Assembly (NCBI GenBank): GCA_964535025.1
Contig: CAZHRW010000159.1
Location: forward strand, 24,113 to 88,112
Source of the DNA: JAAYZK01 sp964535025
Lineage (GTDB): Bacteria > Planctomycetota > Phycisphaerae > SM23-33 > FEN-1343
DNA length: 64,000 nt
Reading direction: 5' to 3'
In this document: positions 16,814 to 25,496 of the stretch, piece after piece
Layout: each line of letters opens with the position of its first letter
Numbering within the stretch: the first letter of the stretch is position 1
Notes under the pieces: model-generated
Told to the model about the DNA's origin: nothing
Database searches by the model: none
The model's input: only the letters and a program-made list of their open reading frames with translations
Position numbers and translations under genes: made by a program

Positions 16814-18003
16814 AACGCATCGTCAAGACACTGGCGGTCCTCATCGCCCTCGCCGTCGTCGCGGTGGCGTCGGTGATCGGCTATCAGCAGGTTCAGCGGA
16901 CCCCGGCAGCGTCCAAGTCACCCGCCACAACGCGGCCGGCCGCCGATCCCATCGAGGTGACGGTGGCGCCCGTTCGCACCGGGCGGGTGAGCCGTACCAT
17001 CGAGGTGACCGGCGAGGTGCGCCCCTTGAAGGCCGTCCAGGTGGCCCCGGAGGTCGGCGGGCGCCTGAAGCGTCTGCGGCTGGCCGACGGGACGCTTATC
17101 GAGGAGGCCGTGGCCGTCCGTCGCGGCGACGTGGTGGCCGTGATCGATCCGGTCCGCTACCGCGCGGCGGTCGAGGCGGCCGAGTCGGGCGTGACGGTGG
17201 CCCAGGCCGCGCTGGGGCGGGCCGAGGTGACGCTCGCCGACGCCCGGCGCGAGAAGGAGCGATGGACCCGCCTGGTCGCCGACGGGGCGGGCACGCAGCG
17301 GGACCTGGACCAGGCGCTGACCGCTTTCGAGCGGGCCGTCGCGGAGGTCGATTATGCCCGGGCCCAGGTCCAACAGGCCGAGGCCCGGCGCGTGGTCGCG
17401 CAGGTGGACCTCGACGAAACGACCGTCGAGGCGCCCTTCGACGGCGTGGTAACCCGGACGTTCGTCGACGAGGGCGCCTACGTCGGGCCGGGCACGCCGC
17501 TGTTCGCCCTGGCCGACCTCCACGCCGTCGAAATCACCGCCGGCGTGGCCGACCGCTACTATCCCCGCCTGGTCGTCGGCCGGACCGAAGCATCGGTCGA
17601 GGTGGACGCCTGCCCGGGCGAACGCTTTTCCGGCCGCGTCTGTCGCATCCGGCCGGCGATGGACCAGGCCACGCGGACGGTGCCGGTCACGATCGAGGTG
17701 CCCAACGGTGACAGCCATCTGACCGGCGGGATGTACGCCCGCGTCCGGCTGGTGCTCGAACAGCGCGACGACGTGCCGGTCGTGCCCGACGCGGCCCTCG
17801 TCCGCACCGCCGGCGCGGTCCGCGCCTACGTGGTCGAGGACGGCCGGATCCGGGTGCGTCCGGTGACGCTGGGGCTCACCGAGGGGGCCACGTGCGAGGT
17901 GACCGACGGGCTGCGCCCGGGTGAACGGGTGGTCCTTCGCGGCCAGCGGCTGCTCAGCGAGGGTATGGCCGTCCGGCCCATCGAGAAGGAGCCGGGGCGA
18001 TGA
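16810..18003 (+). CDS. RND efflux periplasmic adaptor (HlyD/MFP family)
   Basis: A 397-residue membrane-fusion protein with one N-terminal membrane anchor (residues 7-25), a TTRPA linker, a split lipoyl domain (VAPEVGGRLKRL and TVEAPFDGVVTRTFVDEGAYV), a helical hairpin (about 110-200), a beta-barrel (EITAGVADRYYPRL) and a membrane-proximal domain. It links the pump to the outer-membrane factor. Its ATG overlaps the preceding stop (ATGA) and its own stop overlaps the next ATG, so the three are translationally coupled. Confidence 0.93.
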   Translation: MKRIVKTLAVLIALAVVAVASVIGYQQVQRTPAASKSPATTRPAADPIEVTVAPVRTGRVSRTIEVTGEVRPLKAVQVAPEVGGRLKRLRLADGTLIEEAVAVRRGDVVAVIDPVRYRAAVEAAESGVTVAQAALGRAEVTLADARREKERWTRLVADGAGTQRDLDQALTAFERAVAEVDYARAQVQQAEARRVVAQVDLDETTVEAPFDGVVTRTFVDEGAYVGPGTPLFALADLHAVEITAGVADRYYPRLVVGRTEASVEVDACPGERFSGRVCRIRPAMDQATRTVPVTIEVPNGDSHLTGGMYARVRLVLEQRDDVPVVPDAALVRTAGAVRAYVVEDGRIRVRPVTLGLTEGATCEVTDGLRPGERVVLRGQRLLSEGMAVRPIEKEPGR

Positions 18004-21000
18004 ATCTTCCAGGGACCTCCGTTCGCCGGCCGGTCATGACGCTCATGGTGTTCCTGGGCGTGATCCTCGTCGGTGCGTTCTGCCTGGTCCAGATGCCCAT
18101 CGACCTGTTCCCGGAGATGGACATCCCCTCGATCACCGTGGTGACGCCCTATCCCGGGGCCGGGCCGGAGGAGATCGAGGAGAAGGTCACCCAGCCATTG
18201 GAGAAGCGTCTCGCGACCGTCGAGGACATCAAGCACATCGTCTCGACCTCGCGGGAGGGGATGTCGACGATCCGCCTGCAGTTCGACTGGGAGACCGACC
18301 TCGATACCCGCGCCAACGACGTCCGCGACGCGATCGATATGGCCCAGCAGGAGGTCCCCGACGAGGCCGAGCGATCCCGGATCTTCAAGCTCGACCTGAG
18401 CGAGTTCCCCATCCTCGTCTACGGGGTCTTCGCCGAGGCCTCCTACGAGGACCTCGAGGACATCCTCGACGAGGAGGCGGCCAACCCGCTGGAGGGGATC
18501 CCGGGCGTCGGGTCGGTCCGCGTGATCACCCCGCTGCAGCGGCAGGTCAACGTGGATCTCGACCGCGAGCGGCTCGCCGCCCACGGGCTGGTGGTGGCCG
18601 ACGTCGCCGGCGCCGTGGCCCGGGCCAACCGCCAGTCGTCCGCCGGCAGCATCAAGATGGGCGACACCGACTACCTGCCCCGCGTGCCGGCCGAGTTCGA
18701 GTCAGTCGAGCCGATGAACGACATCGTCGTCCGCGCCGATGACGCCGGGATCGTGCGCCTGGGCGACCTCGGCACCGCCCGGGACGGGTTCAAGGACGTT
18801 CAGCTCGACGTCCGCGTCAACGGCAAGCGCGGGGCGCTGCTGATGGTCCAGAAGCAGTCCAACGCCAACACCGTCGAGGTCGCCCGCGCCGTCGAAGCCA
18901 GGCTCGCGCGGATCCTCGACAGCGGACGACTGCCCGCCGACGTGCAAATCGTCAACGTGATGGACTCCTCCGAGGACATCGAGCGGATGGTCGCCGACCT
19001 GGCCCAGACGCTGATCATCGGCGGCGTTCTGGCCGTCGCCGCGGTGTTCGTGTTCCTCCGCCAGACCACCGGCACGCTGGTGATCGCCCTGACCATCCCC
19101 TTCGCGCTGATCGCCTCGGGAACGGCGATGTACCTGATGGACTACTCGATCAACATGATGACGCTGTTCGCGCTGATCGTGGCGCTGGGAATGGTGGTCG
19201 ACAATGCGATCGTCGTCCTGGAGAACATTGCCCGCCACCGCGAGAGCGGCGAGCGGCTGGCCGAGGCGGCCACCTTCGGCGCCGCCGAGGTGTCCATGGC
19301 GATTGTCGCCTCGACGATGACGACCCTGTGCATCTTCTTCCCCCTGCTGTTCGTCAAGGGGATCGCCCGGATCATCTTCAAGCCCTTCGCCGTCGTGGCC
19401 GCCGTGGTGATGCTCGCATCGCTGCTGACGGCGCTGACCATGACGCCCATGCTCAGCTCCCGCCTGCTCAAGCGCGGCCGTGACCGCGCGCCGGGCCGTT
19501 TCTTCCGGGCCACCGAGGCCGCCTTCAACGGCATGGCCGACGGCTACGCCTGGCTGCTGGGCTGGTGCCTGCGCCACCGCGCCGTGGTGATCGTGATCGT
19601 TCTGGCCGCGTTCGGCGGCAGCCTCGCGCTGGTGCCCGCGATCGGGTTCGAGTTCATGCCCAAGGAGGACCGCGCCCTGGTTCGGGGAACGATCGAGCTG
19701 CCCGTGGGCACCCGCCTGGAGCGCACGGCCGAGGCGCTGGAGGCGGTCGCGGCCGAGATCGACGCCGCGATCCCCGACGACCAGGTCCGCGCGGTGTTCA
19801 CGCGGTGCGGGGTCAGCGAATCGGGGTTCAGCAGCGACGAGGGGACCCACATCGGTTCGTTCGGCGTCAAGCTCGTCCCGCGAGGCCGGCGCGACCGGCA
19901 CGTCACGGAGATCGCCGACGACCTGCGCGAGCGGATCGCCCGCATCGCCGGGCGCTGCGGGATCGTGACGTTCCGGTTGGACCTCAACGATCCGATGTCG
20001 TCCATGGCCACCGGCGGCGAACAGCCGGTGAGCGTCAACATCCTCGGCGACGACCTGGACGTCGCCGACGCCTACGCCGCCCGCCTGGCCGGGCAGGTCC
20101 GCGAGGTGCCCGGGACCGTCGACATCAGCATCTCCCGCGAGAAGGGCGCCCCCGAGGTCTGGGTCGACGTCGACCGCCGGAAGGCCTCGGCGCTGGGGCT
20201 GAACGCCTCCGACGTAACCGAGACGGTTCGCGCCAGCGTGTACGGCACGATCGCCAGCAAGTACCGCGTGCGGGGCGACGAGTACGACATCTTCGTCCGC
20301 CTCCGCGAAGCCGACCGCGGCCGCCTGGACGACCTGCGCCACCTGCCCCTGCGGCTGCCGACCGGCGAGCTGGTTCGCACCGAACACGTCGCCGAGATCA
20401 CCCGGCAGCGGGGGCCGCTGGAGATCGAGCGGAAGGATCAGCGCCGCATCGTCCGCGTCGAAGGCGACGCGCACGGCCGCTCGGTGGGCGAGGTGATCCG
20501 CGACGTCCAAGACCTCGTCCACGCCAGCGACGTGCCGGCCGGCGTCACCGTGACGATGGGCGGGCAGAGCGAGGATATCCGCGAGTCGTTCCTGTGGCTG
20601 TCGATCGCCCTGGTGATCGGGGCGCTGCTGGTCTACATGGTGATGGCCTCGCAGTTCGAATCGCTCATCGACCCGTTCGTCGTCATCTTCTCGGTGCCGG
20701 TGGCCTTCCTCGGCGTGATCTGGTTCCTCTTCCTGCGCGGATACAGCCTGAACATCATCGTCTTCCTCGGCTTGCTGCTGCTGGTGGGCATCGTGGTCAA
20801 CAATGCCATCGTTCTGGTCGACTACATCAACATCCTGCGCGCCCGCGGGCGCTCCATGACCGAGGCCGTCCAGGAAGCCGGCCGGACGCGGCTGCGGCCG
20901 GTGCTGATGACCGCGATTACGACGATCGTCGCTCTGGTGCCGATGGCGTTCAAGCAGGGCCAGGGCTCGGAGGTGTGGAACCCGCTGGGCGCAACGATCA

Positions 21001-21113
21001 TGGGCGGGCTGCTGGTGTCGACGCTGGTGACGCTGGTGCTGGTCCCCACGTTGTACAGCCTCTTCGAGCGCCGCGTCCGGCGTGGCCCGGAGGCGGAAGG
21101 AGCACGGCCGTGA
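18000..21113 (+). CDS. RND-family efflux pump, inner-membrane permease
   Basis: A 1037-residue AcrB/HAE1-type proton antiporter, the usual length. Twelve membrane segments flank two large periplasmic loops. The transmembrane proton-relay motif reads GMVVDNAIVVLENI in the first half, with the repeat GIVVNNAIVLVDYI in the second; the N-terminal motif (MDIPSITVVTPYPGAGPEE-) matches multidrug/HAE1 pumps. The D-N pair, rather than D-D, and absence of heavy-metal CusA features favour organic substrates, although the PII-like partner resembles those beside metal pumps. Confidence 0.93.
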   Translation: MNLPGTSVRRPVMTLMVFLGVILVGAFCLVQMPIDLFPEMDIPSITVVTPYPGAGPEEIEEKVTQPLEKRLATVEDIKHIVSTSREGMSTIRLQFDWETDLDTRANDVRDAIDMAQQEVPDEAERSRIFKLDLSEFPILVYGVFAEASYEDLEDILDEEAANPLEGIPGVGSVRVITPLQRQVNVDLDRERLAAHGLVVADVAGAVARANRQSSAGSIKMGDTDYLPRVPAEFESVEPMNDIVVRADDAGIVRLGDLGTARDGFKDVQLDVRVNGKRGALLMVQKQSNANTVEVARAVEARLARILDSGRLPADVQIVNVMDSSEDIERMVADLAQTLIIGGVLAVAAVFVFLRQTTGTLVIALTIPFALIASGTAMYLMDYSINMMTLFALIVALGMVVDNAIVVLENIARHRESGERLAEAATFGAAEVSMAIVASTMTTLCIFFPLLFVKGIARIIFKPFAVVAAVVMLASLLTALTMTPMLSSRLLKRGRDRAPGRFFRATEAAFNGMADGYAWLLGWCLRHRAVVIVIVLAAFGGSLALVPAIGFEFMPKEDRALVRGTIELPVGTRLERTAEALEAVAAEIDAAIPDDQVRAVFTRCGVSESGFSSDEGTHIGSFGVKLVPRGRRDRHVTEIADDLRERIARIAGRCGIVTFRLDLNDPMSSMATGGEQPVSVNILGDDLDVADAYAARLAGQVREVPGTVDISISREKGAPEVWVDVDRRKASALGLNASDVTETVRASVYGTIASKYRVRGDEYDIFVRLREADRGRLDDLRHLPLRLPTGELVRTEHVAEITRQRGPLEIERKDQRRIVRVEGDAHGRSVGEVIRDVQDLVHASDVPAGVTVTMGGQSEDIRESFLWLSIALVIGALLVYMVMASQFESLIDPFVVIFSVPVAFLGVIWFLFLRGYSLNIIVFLGLLLLVGIVVNNAIVLVDYINILRARGRSMTEAVQEAGRTRLRPVLMTAITTIVALVPMAFKQGQGSEVWNPLGATIMGGLLVSTLVTLVLVPTLYSLFERRVRRGPEAEGARP

Positions 21114-21400
21114 AGCTGACGCTGATCACTTACAACGCGGCGATCGACGACGAGGTGATCGAGCAGGTCGCCGCCGTCGGCGCCGAAGGCTACACCAAGT
21201 GGACCGGCGTGATGGGTCAAGGCCGCACCAGCGGCCCCCATCTGCTCAGTCACGTCTGGCCCAAGGGCAACAACGTCCTGCTCGCCGTCACCGACGATGA
21301 CGTCGCCGACCGGCTCCTCGCGGCGGTCCGCCGTCTGCGGGAAACCCTCGGCCGCGAGGGCGTCAAAGCCTTCGTCCTCAATGTCGACGCGGCCACCTGA
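21110..21400 (+). CDS. small PII-like protein of the efflux operon
   Basis: A 96-residue protein starting at GTG 21110, which overlaps the pump stop (GTGA) behind a GGAAGGAG site. The sequence begins MKLTLITYNAAIDDEVIEQV, with a central TKWTGVMGQGR-SGPHLL loop and a C-terminal beta-strand, matching the ferredoxin-like fold of PII/CutA proteins with the T-loop region between strands. A PII subgroup next to CusABC-type efflux genes has been described, and this protein fits it by size and context. Its ligand and target are unknown; regulation of pump activity is an inference. Confidence 0.72.
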   Translation: MKLTLITYNAAIDDEVIEQVAAVGAEGYTKWTGVMGQGRTSGPHLLSHVWPKGNNVLLAVTDDDVADRLLAAVRRLRETLGREGVKAFVLNVDAAT

Positions 21401-21420
21401 GCGGACCCGGTGCGGGCGCG

Positions 21421-23742
21421 CTACGGGCCGGCAAAGCAGTGCTTGAGGATGGAGAAGTCGTCGAGGTCGACGTCCCCGTCGCCGTCAAGGTCGCCGTTGG
21501 CCTCGGTGGCGCCGGCCGCCATGCCGAAGTGGCACTTGAGGGTGGCGAAATCGTCGAGGTCGTAGCTGCGCTGGGGCACCTCGAAGGCGCCGATGTCGAC
21601 CGCCTCGCCCTGGGGGCGGGCGGTCCCGTCGAGGTCGACGCCGATATCCAGGCCGTAGAGGCTTTCGAACAGGTCCACGTAGGCCTCGAGGCCGGCGCCG
21701 GCGTCGATGGCCGGGCTGGGATCGCTCGCCAGGGCCGGCCGCAGGTCGCCGGCGGCGGGGTCGACAAACCGCGGGTCGGCTTCGAGGTTGGCCCAGGCGT
21801 GATCGCCCCAGGCGGCCTGGAAGGCGTCGACGCCGTGAAGAACCGTGGAAGTCGCCCACTTGATCCGGGCGCTGCCGCCGGGCTGGTGGAACAGGTTGTG
21901 GGTGACCTGCGACCCGGCCGCCACGTCGGCGGAGGTGACGGCAAGGTGATGGGACGGCTCAGCGAGGTTGGCGACGATGTTGTTGTGGATGAACCAGCGC
22001 TGGTTGCCGCCGGCGGGGCTGGCAATGCCGGCGTCGACGTCGTGGATCGTGTTGCCCGCGATATGCACCTGGCCGTTGCCCCACCCGATGATCGCGGCGC
22101 CGGGCGACCAGGCGCTGTCGGGATTGTACTCGCCGCTGACGTGGTGGATGTCGCGGATGACATTGCCGAGGATGTAGGCGGTCACGGCCCCGTTGGAGCG
22201 GATGCCGTTCTGGCTGTTATAGATCTCATTATCGAGGATCCAGACGTTCTCGGGGTCGCCGTGGACCACCACGGCTGTCCCGTCCGAGCCCGAGCCGTTG
22301 GGGAAGGTCACCGGCGCGTAGCCGTACATGACGTTTTCGCTGAGGATCACGTCGCGGCTCTGCTTGACGTCGATGGCGTTCTCGCGGTTGTGGTCGATCA
22401 GGTTGCGGCCGACGTAGATCGAGGTGGCGACGTAAGCGGCGTAGGCGGCATTGTAGTAGAGCTGCACGCCATCCTCGCCGTTGCGGGTCATGCGGTTGTC
22501 CACGATCCACACCCGCCGGCTGTTGCCCTGGGGCGTGATGGCGTGCAGGCCGGTCTCGTCGGTGGGCGCGGGCGTGTTGTCGTGGATGTCATTGTCGTAG
22601 AAGACGATGTCGTCGTTGAAATGCCGCTCGGCGTCCCCGCCGAGGGTGTCGGAGACGGGCAGGACGGCCCACACGGCCCGGAACCCCGTCTCCAGGGGCG
22701 CCAGGTTCGTCGCCTCGCCGTGACGGATCGCCACGTGGTCCGAGGGGTTCAGCACCCGCAGGTAGCCTTCGGCGGTCCCCACGGTGTCGGTCCGGAAGTA
22801 TTCCAGGACCAGATACGAGCCCCGCACGCGGACCTCGTTGGCGAACACGGCGCGGGCGCCGGGGCCGGCCCCCCGGACGAAGATCGGACGTTCGGCCGTG
22901 CCCCGCCCGGTGATGCCCAGCCGCGGACCGTGGTAATTGGCGTAGGTGTACGGCCCGCCGTGGACCTCGACGACGCTGCCGGGGGGCAGATCGAGCGGGA
23001 TCGTCCGACGCGGCCGATCGGGCGTGCCGAAGGGGTTCCCCGCGTCGGTGGCGTCGCCGTGGGCGTTGTCGATGTAATGGGTGTAGGGTCCGTCGGCGCC
23101 GAGGCGGTAGGGCTTGGGGCCGTCACCGTAGTCGAAGGTGTGTGAGGTGTCGGCGTACATCCAGTGCGTTTCCTCGATGCCGAACGACGGCGCCGGCACG
23201 CCGACCGGCGGGACCCAGCAGCCGACCCGCTGCACCCGGACCGCATCGGCGACCAGCAGCCCTTCGCCGGTCAGCCGCACCGACAGCGTCTCGCCCCGCA
23301 CCAGCAGCGGCGCGCCCAGGTCCTCCCAGGCGGTCTGGGCCTCGGTGAAGTCGTCCGGCGCGCTCCGCTGGTCGACGAGCAGCTCGCCGAGCATGCGGGT
23401 CGTCTGGCCGTCGAGGGGGTTGGCGATCGTGAATCGCGCCGCGGCGGCGCGGTCGGCGGCGGCCGTCCACGACGCCGACACGCGGTAGTGGTAGCCCGGG
23501 CACAGACCGGTGAACGTCCACGTGGCCTCGGCGCCGGCCGTGCCGGTCGTGCGTGCGTCGCCGTCGTGGCCGGCGGTTTCGATCGTCCAGGCGCCGGTCG
23601 TCGTGAAACCCGCGCCCCCATCGTCGACGATCCGGGGCAGGGTCAGCGGGTCGGCGCTGAGCAGCAGGCGGTGTTCAAGCGTCTCCATCAAGGCACGCGC
23701 GCGGGGGCGCGGCCTGTCGTGGCGTCGGTCGGGCTGCATCAC
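21421..23742 (-). CDS. secreted right-handed parallel beta-helix protein with dockerin
   Basis: A 773-residue exported protein. Residues 22-28 read LEHRLLL, the planctomycete N-terminal export/anchor motif. A beta-sandwich region follows, then about 400 residues of parallel beta-helix coils with short repeats such as VWILDNEIYNSQNGIRSN, VHIAGNTIHDVDAGIAS and RWFIHNNIVANL. The C-terminus carries dockerin-like repeats (DLDDFATLKCHFG and DVDLDDFSILKHCF). The fold is shared by polysaccharide lyases and glycosidases; no specific catalytic residues can be assigned. A promoter-like TGGACG-17-TATAGA lies at 23827-23855. Confidence 0.88.
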   Translation of the reverse strand: MMQPDRRHDRPRPRARALMETLEHRLLLSADPLTLPRIVDDGGAGFTTTGAWTIETAGHDGDARTTGTAGAEATWTFTGLCPGYHYRVSASWTAAADRAAAARFTIANPLDGQTTRMLGELLVDQRSAPDDFTEAQTAWEDLGAPLLVRGETLSVRLTGEGLLVADAVRVQRVGCWVPPVGVPAPSFGIEETHWMYADTSHTFDYGDGPKPYRLGADGPYTHYIDNAHGDATDAGNPFGTPDRPRRTIPLDLPPGSVVEVHGGPYTYANYHGPRLGITGRGTAERPIFVRGAGPGARAVFANEVRVRGSYLVLEYFRTDTVGTAEGYLRVLNPSDHVAIRHGEATNLAPLETGFRAVWAVLPVSDTLGGDAERHFNDDIVFYDNDIHDNTPAPTDETGLHAITPQGNSRRVWIVDNRMTRNGEDGVQLYYNAAYAAYVATSIYVGRNLIDHNRENAIDVKQSRDVILSENVMYGYAPVTFPNGSGSDGTAVVVHGDPENVWILDNEIYNSQNGIRSNGAVTAYILGNVIRDIHHVSGEYNPDSAWSPGAAIIGWGNGQVHIAGNTIHDVDAGIASPAGGNQRWFIHNNIVANLAEPSHHLAVTSADVAAGSQVTHNLFHQPGGSARIKWATSTVLHGVDAFQAAWGDHAWANLEADPRFVDPAAGDLRPALASDPSPAIDAGAGLEAYVDLFESLYGLDIGVDLDGTARPQGEAVDIGAFEVPQRSYDLDDFATLKCHFGMAAGATEANGDLDGDGDVDLDDFSILKHCFAGP

Positions 23743-23826
23743 AGATTTGTCTCACTTATGCTTGGTCGGATTGGCGGGGGGATCCTGATCCGTCGGGTGA
23801 TGATGAGCGTCCGTGCTCATAGTGCT

Positions 23827-23855
23827 TCTATAGCCTCAGTTGGACTTCCCGTCCA
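23827..23855 (-). promoter_or_regulatory. putative promoter of the beta-helix protein gene
   Basis: Minus-strand TGGACG (plus 23850-23855), 17-nt spacer, TATAGA (plus 23827-23832), about 80 nt upstream of the start codon. Confidence 0.4.
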
Positions 23856-23925
23856 GAGAGAAAGTCGGTATACTCACGGGCGAGACTTGAGCCGATGTGT
23901 CGGCGGTCACCGTAGGGAGCCCACC

Positions 23926-24675
23926 ATGCGGGTGAAACTGTTTGACGTCCAGGCCGGTTTCGGCGGCGCCAGGCCGGGCACGCAGGTCGTGCCCGTCGAG
24001 GCGCTGACCGACCAGATGGATCGCCTCCACATCGCCGGGGCGCTGGTGCGGCTTCTCCCGGACGACCTGGACGGCGACGTCGTCCGCTCCAACGCGATGG
24101 TCTTTGACGCCCTCGCGGCCGATACGCGCCTCGTGCCCTGTCCGGTGGTCCTGCCGGCGGCCCTCGGCGACGTACCCGACGAGGCCGAGCAGGTCGACGC
24201 CGCCGTCGCCGCCGGCGCCCGGGCCGTCTGCATCCGCCCGGGGCGGGACTGCTGGACGCTCGAGCCGTGGTGTGCCGCGACGCTCCTGGACGCCCTGCAG
24301 CAGCGGCGGCTGCCCGTCGTGTGCGACCAGGCCCACGTGGCGGCCGACGCCGTCGCCCGCCTGGCCGGGACCTGGGGCGACCTGCCGCTGATCGTCACCG
24401 GCGCCGGCTACCGCCAGATGCGCACGCTCGTTCCGCTGATGCAAACGCACCCGAACATCTTCCTCTCGATCGGCAGCAACCTGACGGTCCATCGCGGCCT
24501 CGAGAGCCTGGCCGCGCGGGTCGGGGCCGATCGCCTGCTGTTCGGCACGGGCTTCCCCGCCGCCGAGGCGATGATGGCCGTGACGCAGTTGATGTACGCC
24601 GAGCTGGACGACGCAGCCAGGCAGCGGATCGGCGCCGGCAACCTCGAACGCCTGATGGGGGAGGTGCGCTCATGA
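23926..24675 (+). CDS. amidohydrolase-like protein without metal ligands (probable pseudoenzyme)
   Basis: A 249-residue protein with the TIM-barrel layout of amidohydrolase-2 proteins. The canonical DxHxH at the first strand is LFDVQAGFGG here, and the final catalytic Asp (normally FGSDFP) is Gly in LLFGTGFP. The intermediate His positions (LPVVCDQAHV, LPLIVTGAGY) are also changed. It is therefore probably not a hydrolase by itself. Its stop overlaps the next ATG, which encodes a canonical relative, so a regulatory or structural partner role is plausible. Confidence 0.78.
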   Translation: MRVKLFDVQAGFGGARPGTQVVPVEALTDQMDRLHIAGALVRLLPDDLDGDVVRSNAMVFDALAADTRLVPCPVVLPAALGDVPDEAEQVDAAVAAGARAVCIRPGRDCWTLEPWCAATLLDALQQRRLPVVCDQAHVAADAVARLAGTWGDLPLIVTGAGYRQMRTLVPLMQTHPNIFLSIGSNLTVHRGLESLAARVGADRLLFGTGFPAAEAMMAVTQLMYAELDDAARQRIGAGNLERLMGEVRS

Positions 24676-25478
24676 CGACCTTGCTTGAACGCGGCCGTCG
24701 CGGCGAGCCGCTTGACGACCTGGACATCGTGGACGTGCACGGCCACCTGGGCCGTCCGCCGTTCGGCGTGGGCGAGTTGTCGGCGGCGTCGCTGGTCGCC
24801 ACGATGGATCGTCTCGGCGTGGCGACGGCCGTGATCAGCCACATCCACTGCCTCTGCGCCGGCGCGAGCGTCGGCAACGACGAGATCCTCGACGCCATGC
24901 GCGCCTTCCCGGGGCGCATTGAAGGCTACGTCCGCCTGTGGCCCAGCAGTGGTGAGGAGGTCCGCCGCGAGGCCGAGCGGTACCTCGACGCGGGGTTCGT
25001 GGGCATCAAGCTGCACGACGTCACGGGTTTTCGCTACACAGCGCCCGCCTACGCGCCGGCTCTGGCACTGGCCGACCGGCGGCGCATGCCCGTCCTGCTG
25101 CACACGTGGGCGAAGGCGGAGGAGTTCGAGGACGTCGACCGCCTTGCCGCCGCTTATCCCCGCGCGAGCTTCATCCTCGCCCACAGCGGCGTGAGCGATT
25201 CGGTCGAGGCGTACGGCCGGGTGGCCCGCGAGCACGCCAACGTGTATCTCGACCTGTGCATGAGCCTCACGCCGCCCGGCCACGTCGACCGCCTCGTCGC
25301 CGCCGCGGGCCTCGACAAGGTCCTCTGGGGCTCCGACGCCACCTTCCTCAACATGGCCCACCAGCTCGGCAAGGTCCTCGGCGCCCGCCTCGACGACGCC
25401 GACAAACGCCGTCTGCTCTCGACCAACGCCCGTCGCCTGCTCGGGCGCATCCGGCGGGACGCAAAGCGCAAGCCTTGA
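24672..25478 (+). CDS. amidohydrolase-2 family metal-dependent hydrolase
   Basis: A 268-residue TIM-barrel hydrolase/decarboxylase. IVDVHGHLG supplies the HxH metal site near residues 23-25, VGIKLHD the Lys/His position, VLLHTW and FILAHSG the two further His ligands, and LWGSDATF the catalytic Asp. The substrate cannot be told from sequence. The ATGA overlap with the preceding pseudoenzyme gene implies coordinated, perhaps stoichiometric, synthesis. Confidence 0.88.
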   Translation: MTTLLERGRRGEPLDDLDIVDVHGHLGRPPFGVGELSAASLVATMDRLGVATAVISHIHCLCAGASVGNDEILDAMRAFPGRIEGYVRLWPSSGEEVRREAERYLDAGFVGIKLHDVTGFRYTAPAYAPALALADRRRMPVLLHTWAKAEEFEDVDRLAAAYPRASFILAHSGVSDSVEAYGRVAREHANVYLDLCMSLTPPGHVDRLVAAAGLDKVLWGSDATFLNMAHQLGKVLGARLDDADKRRLLSTNARRLLGRIRRDAKRKP

Positions 25479-25496
25479 CCCGCGCCGGCGCCCGAC

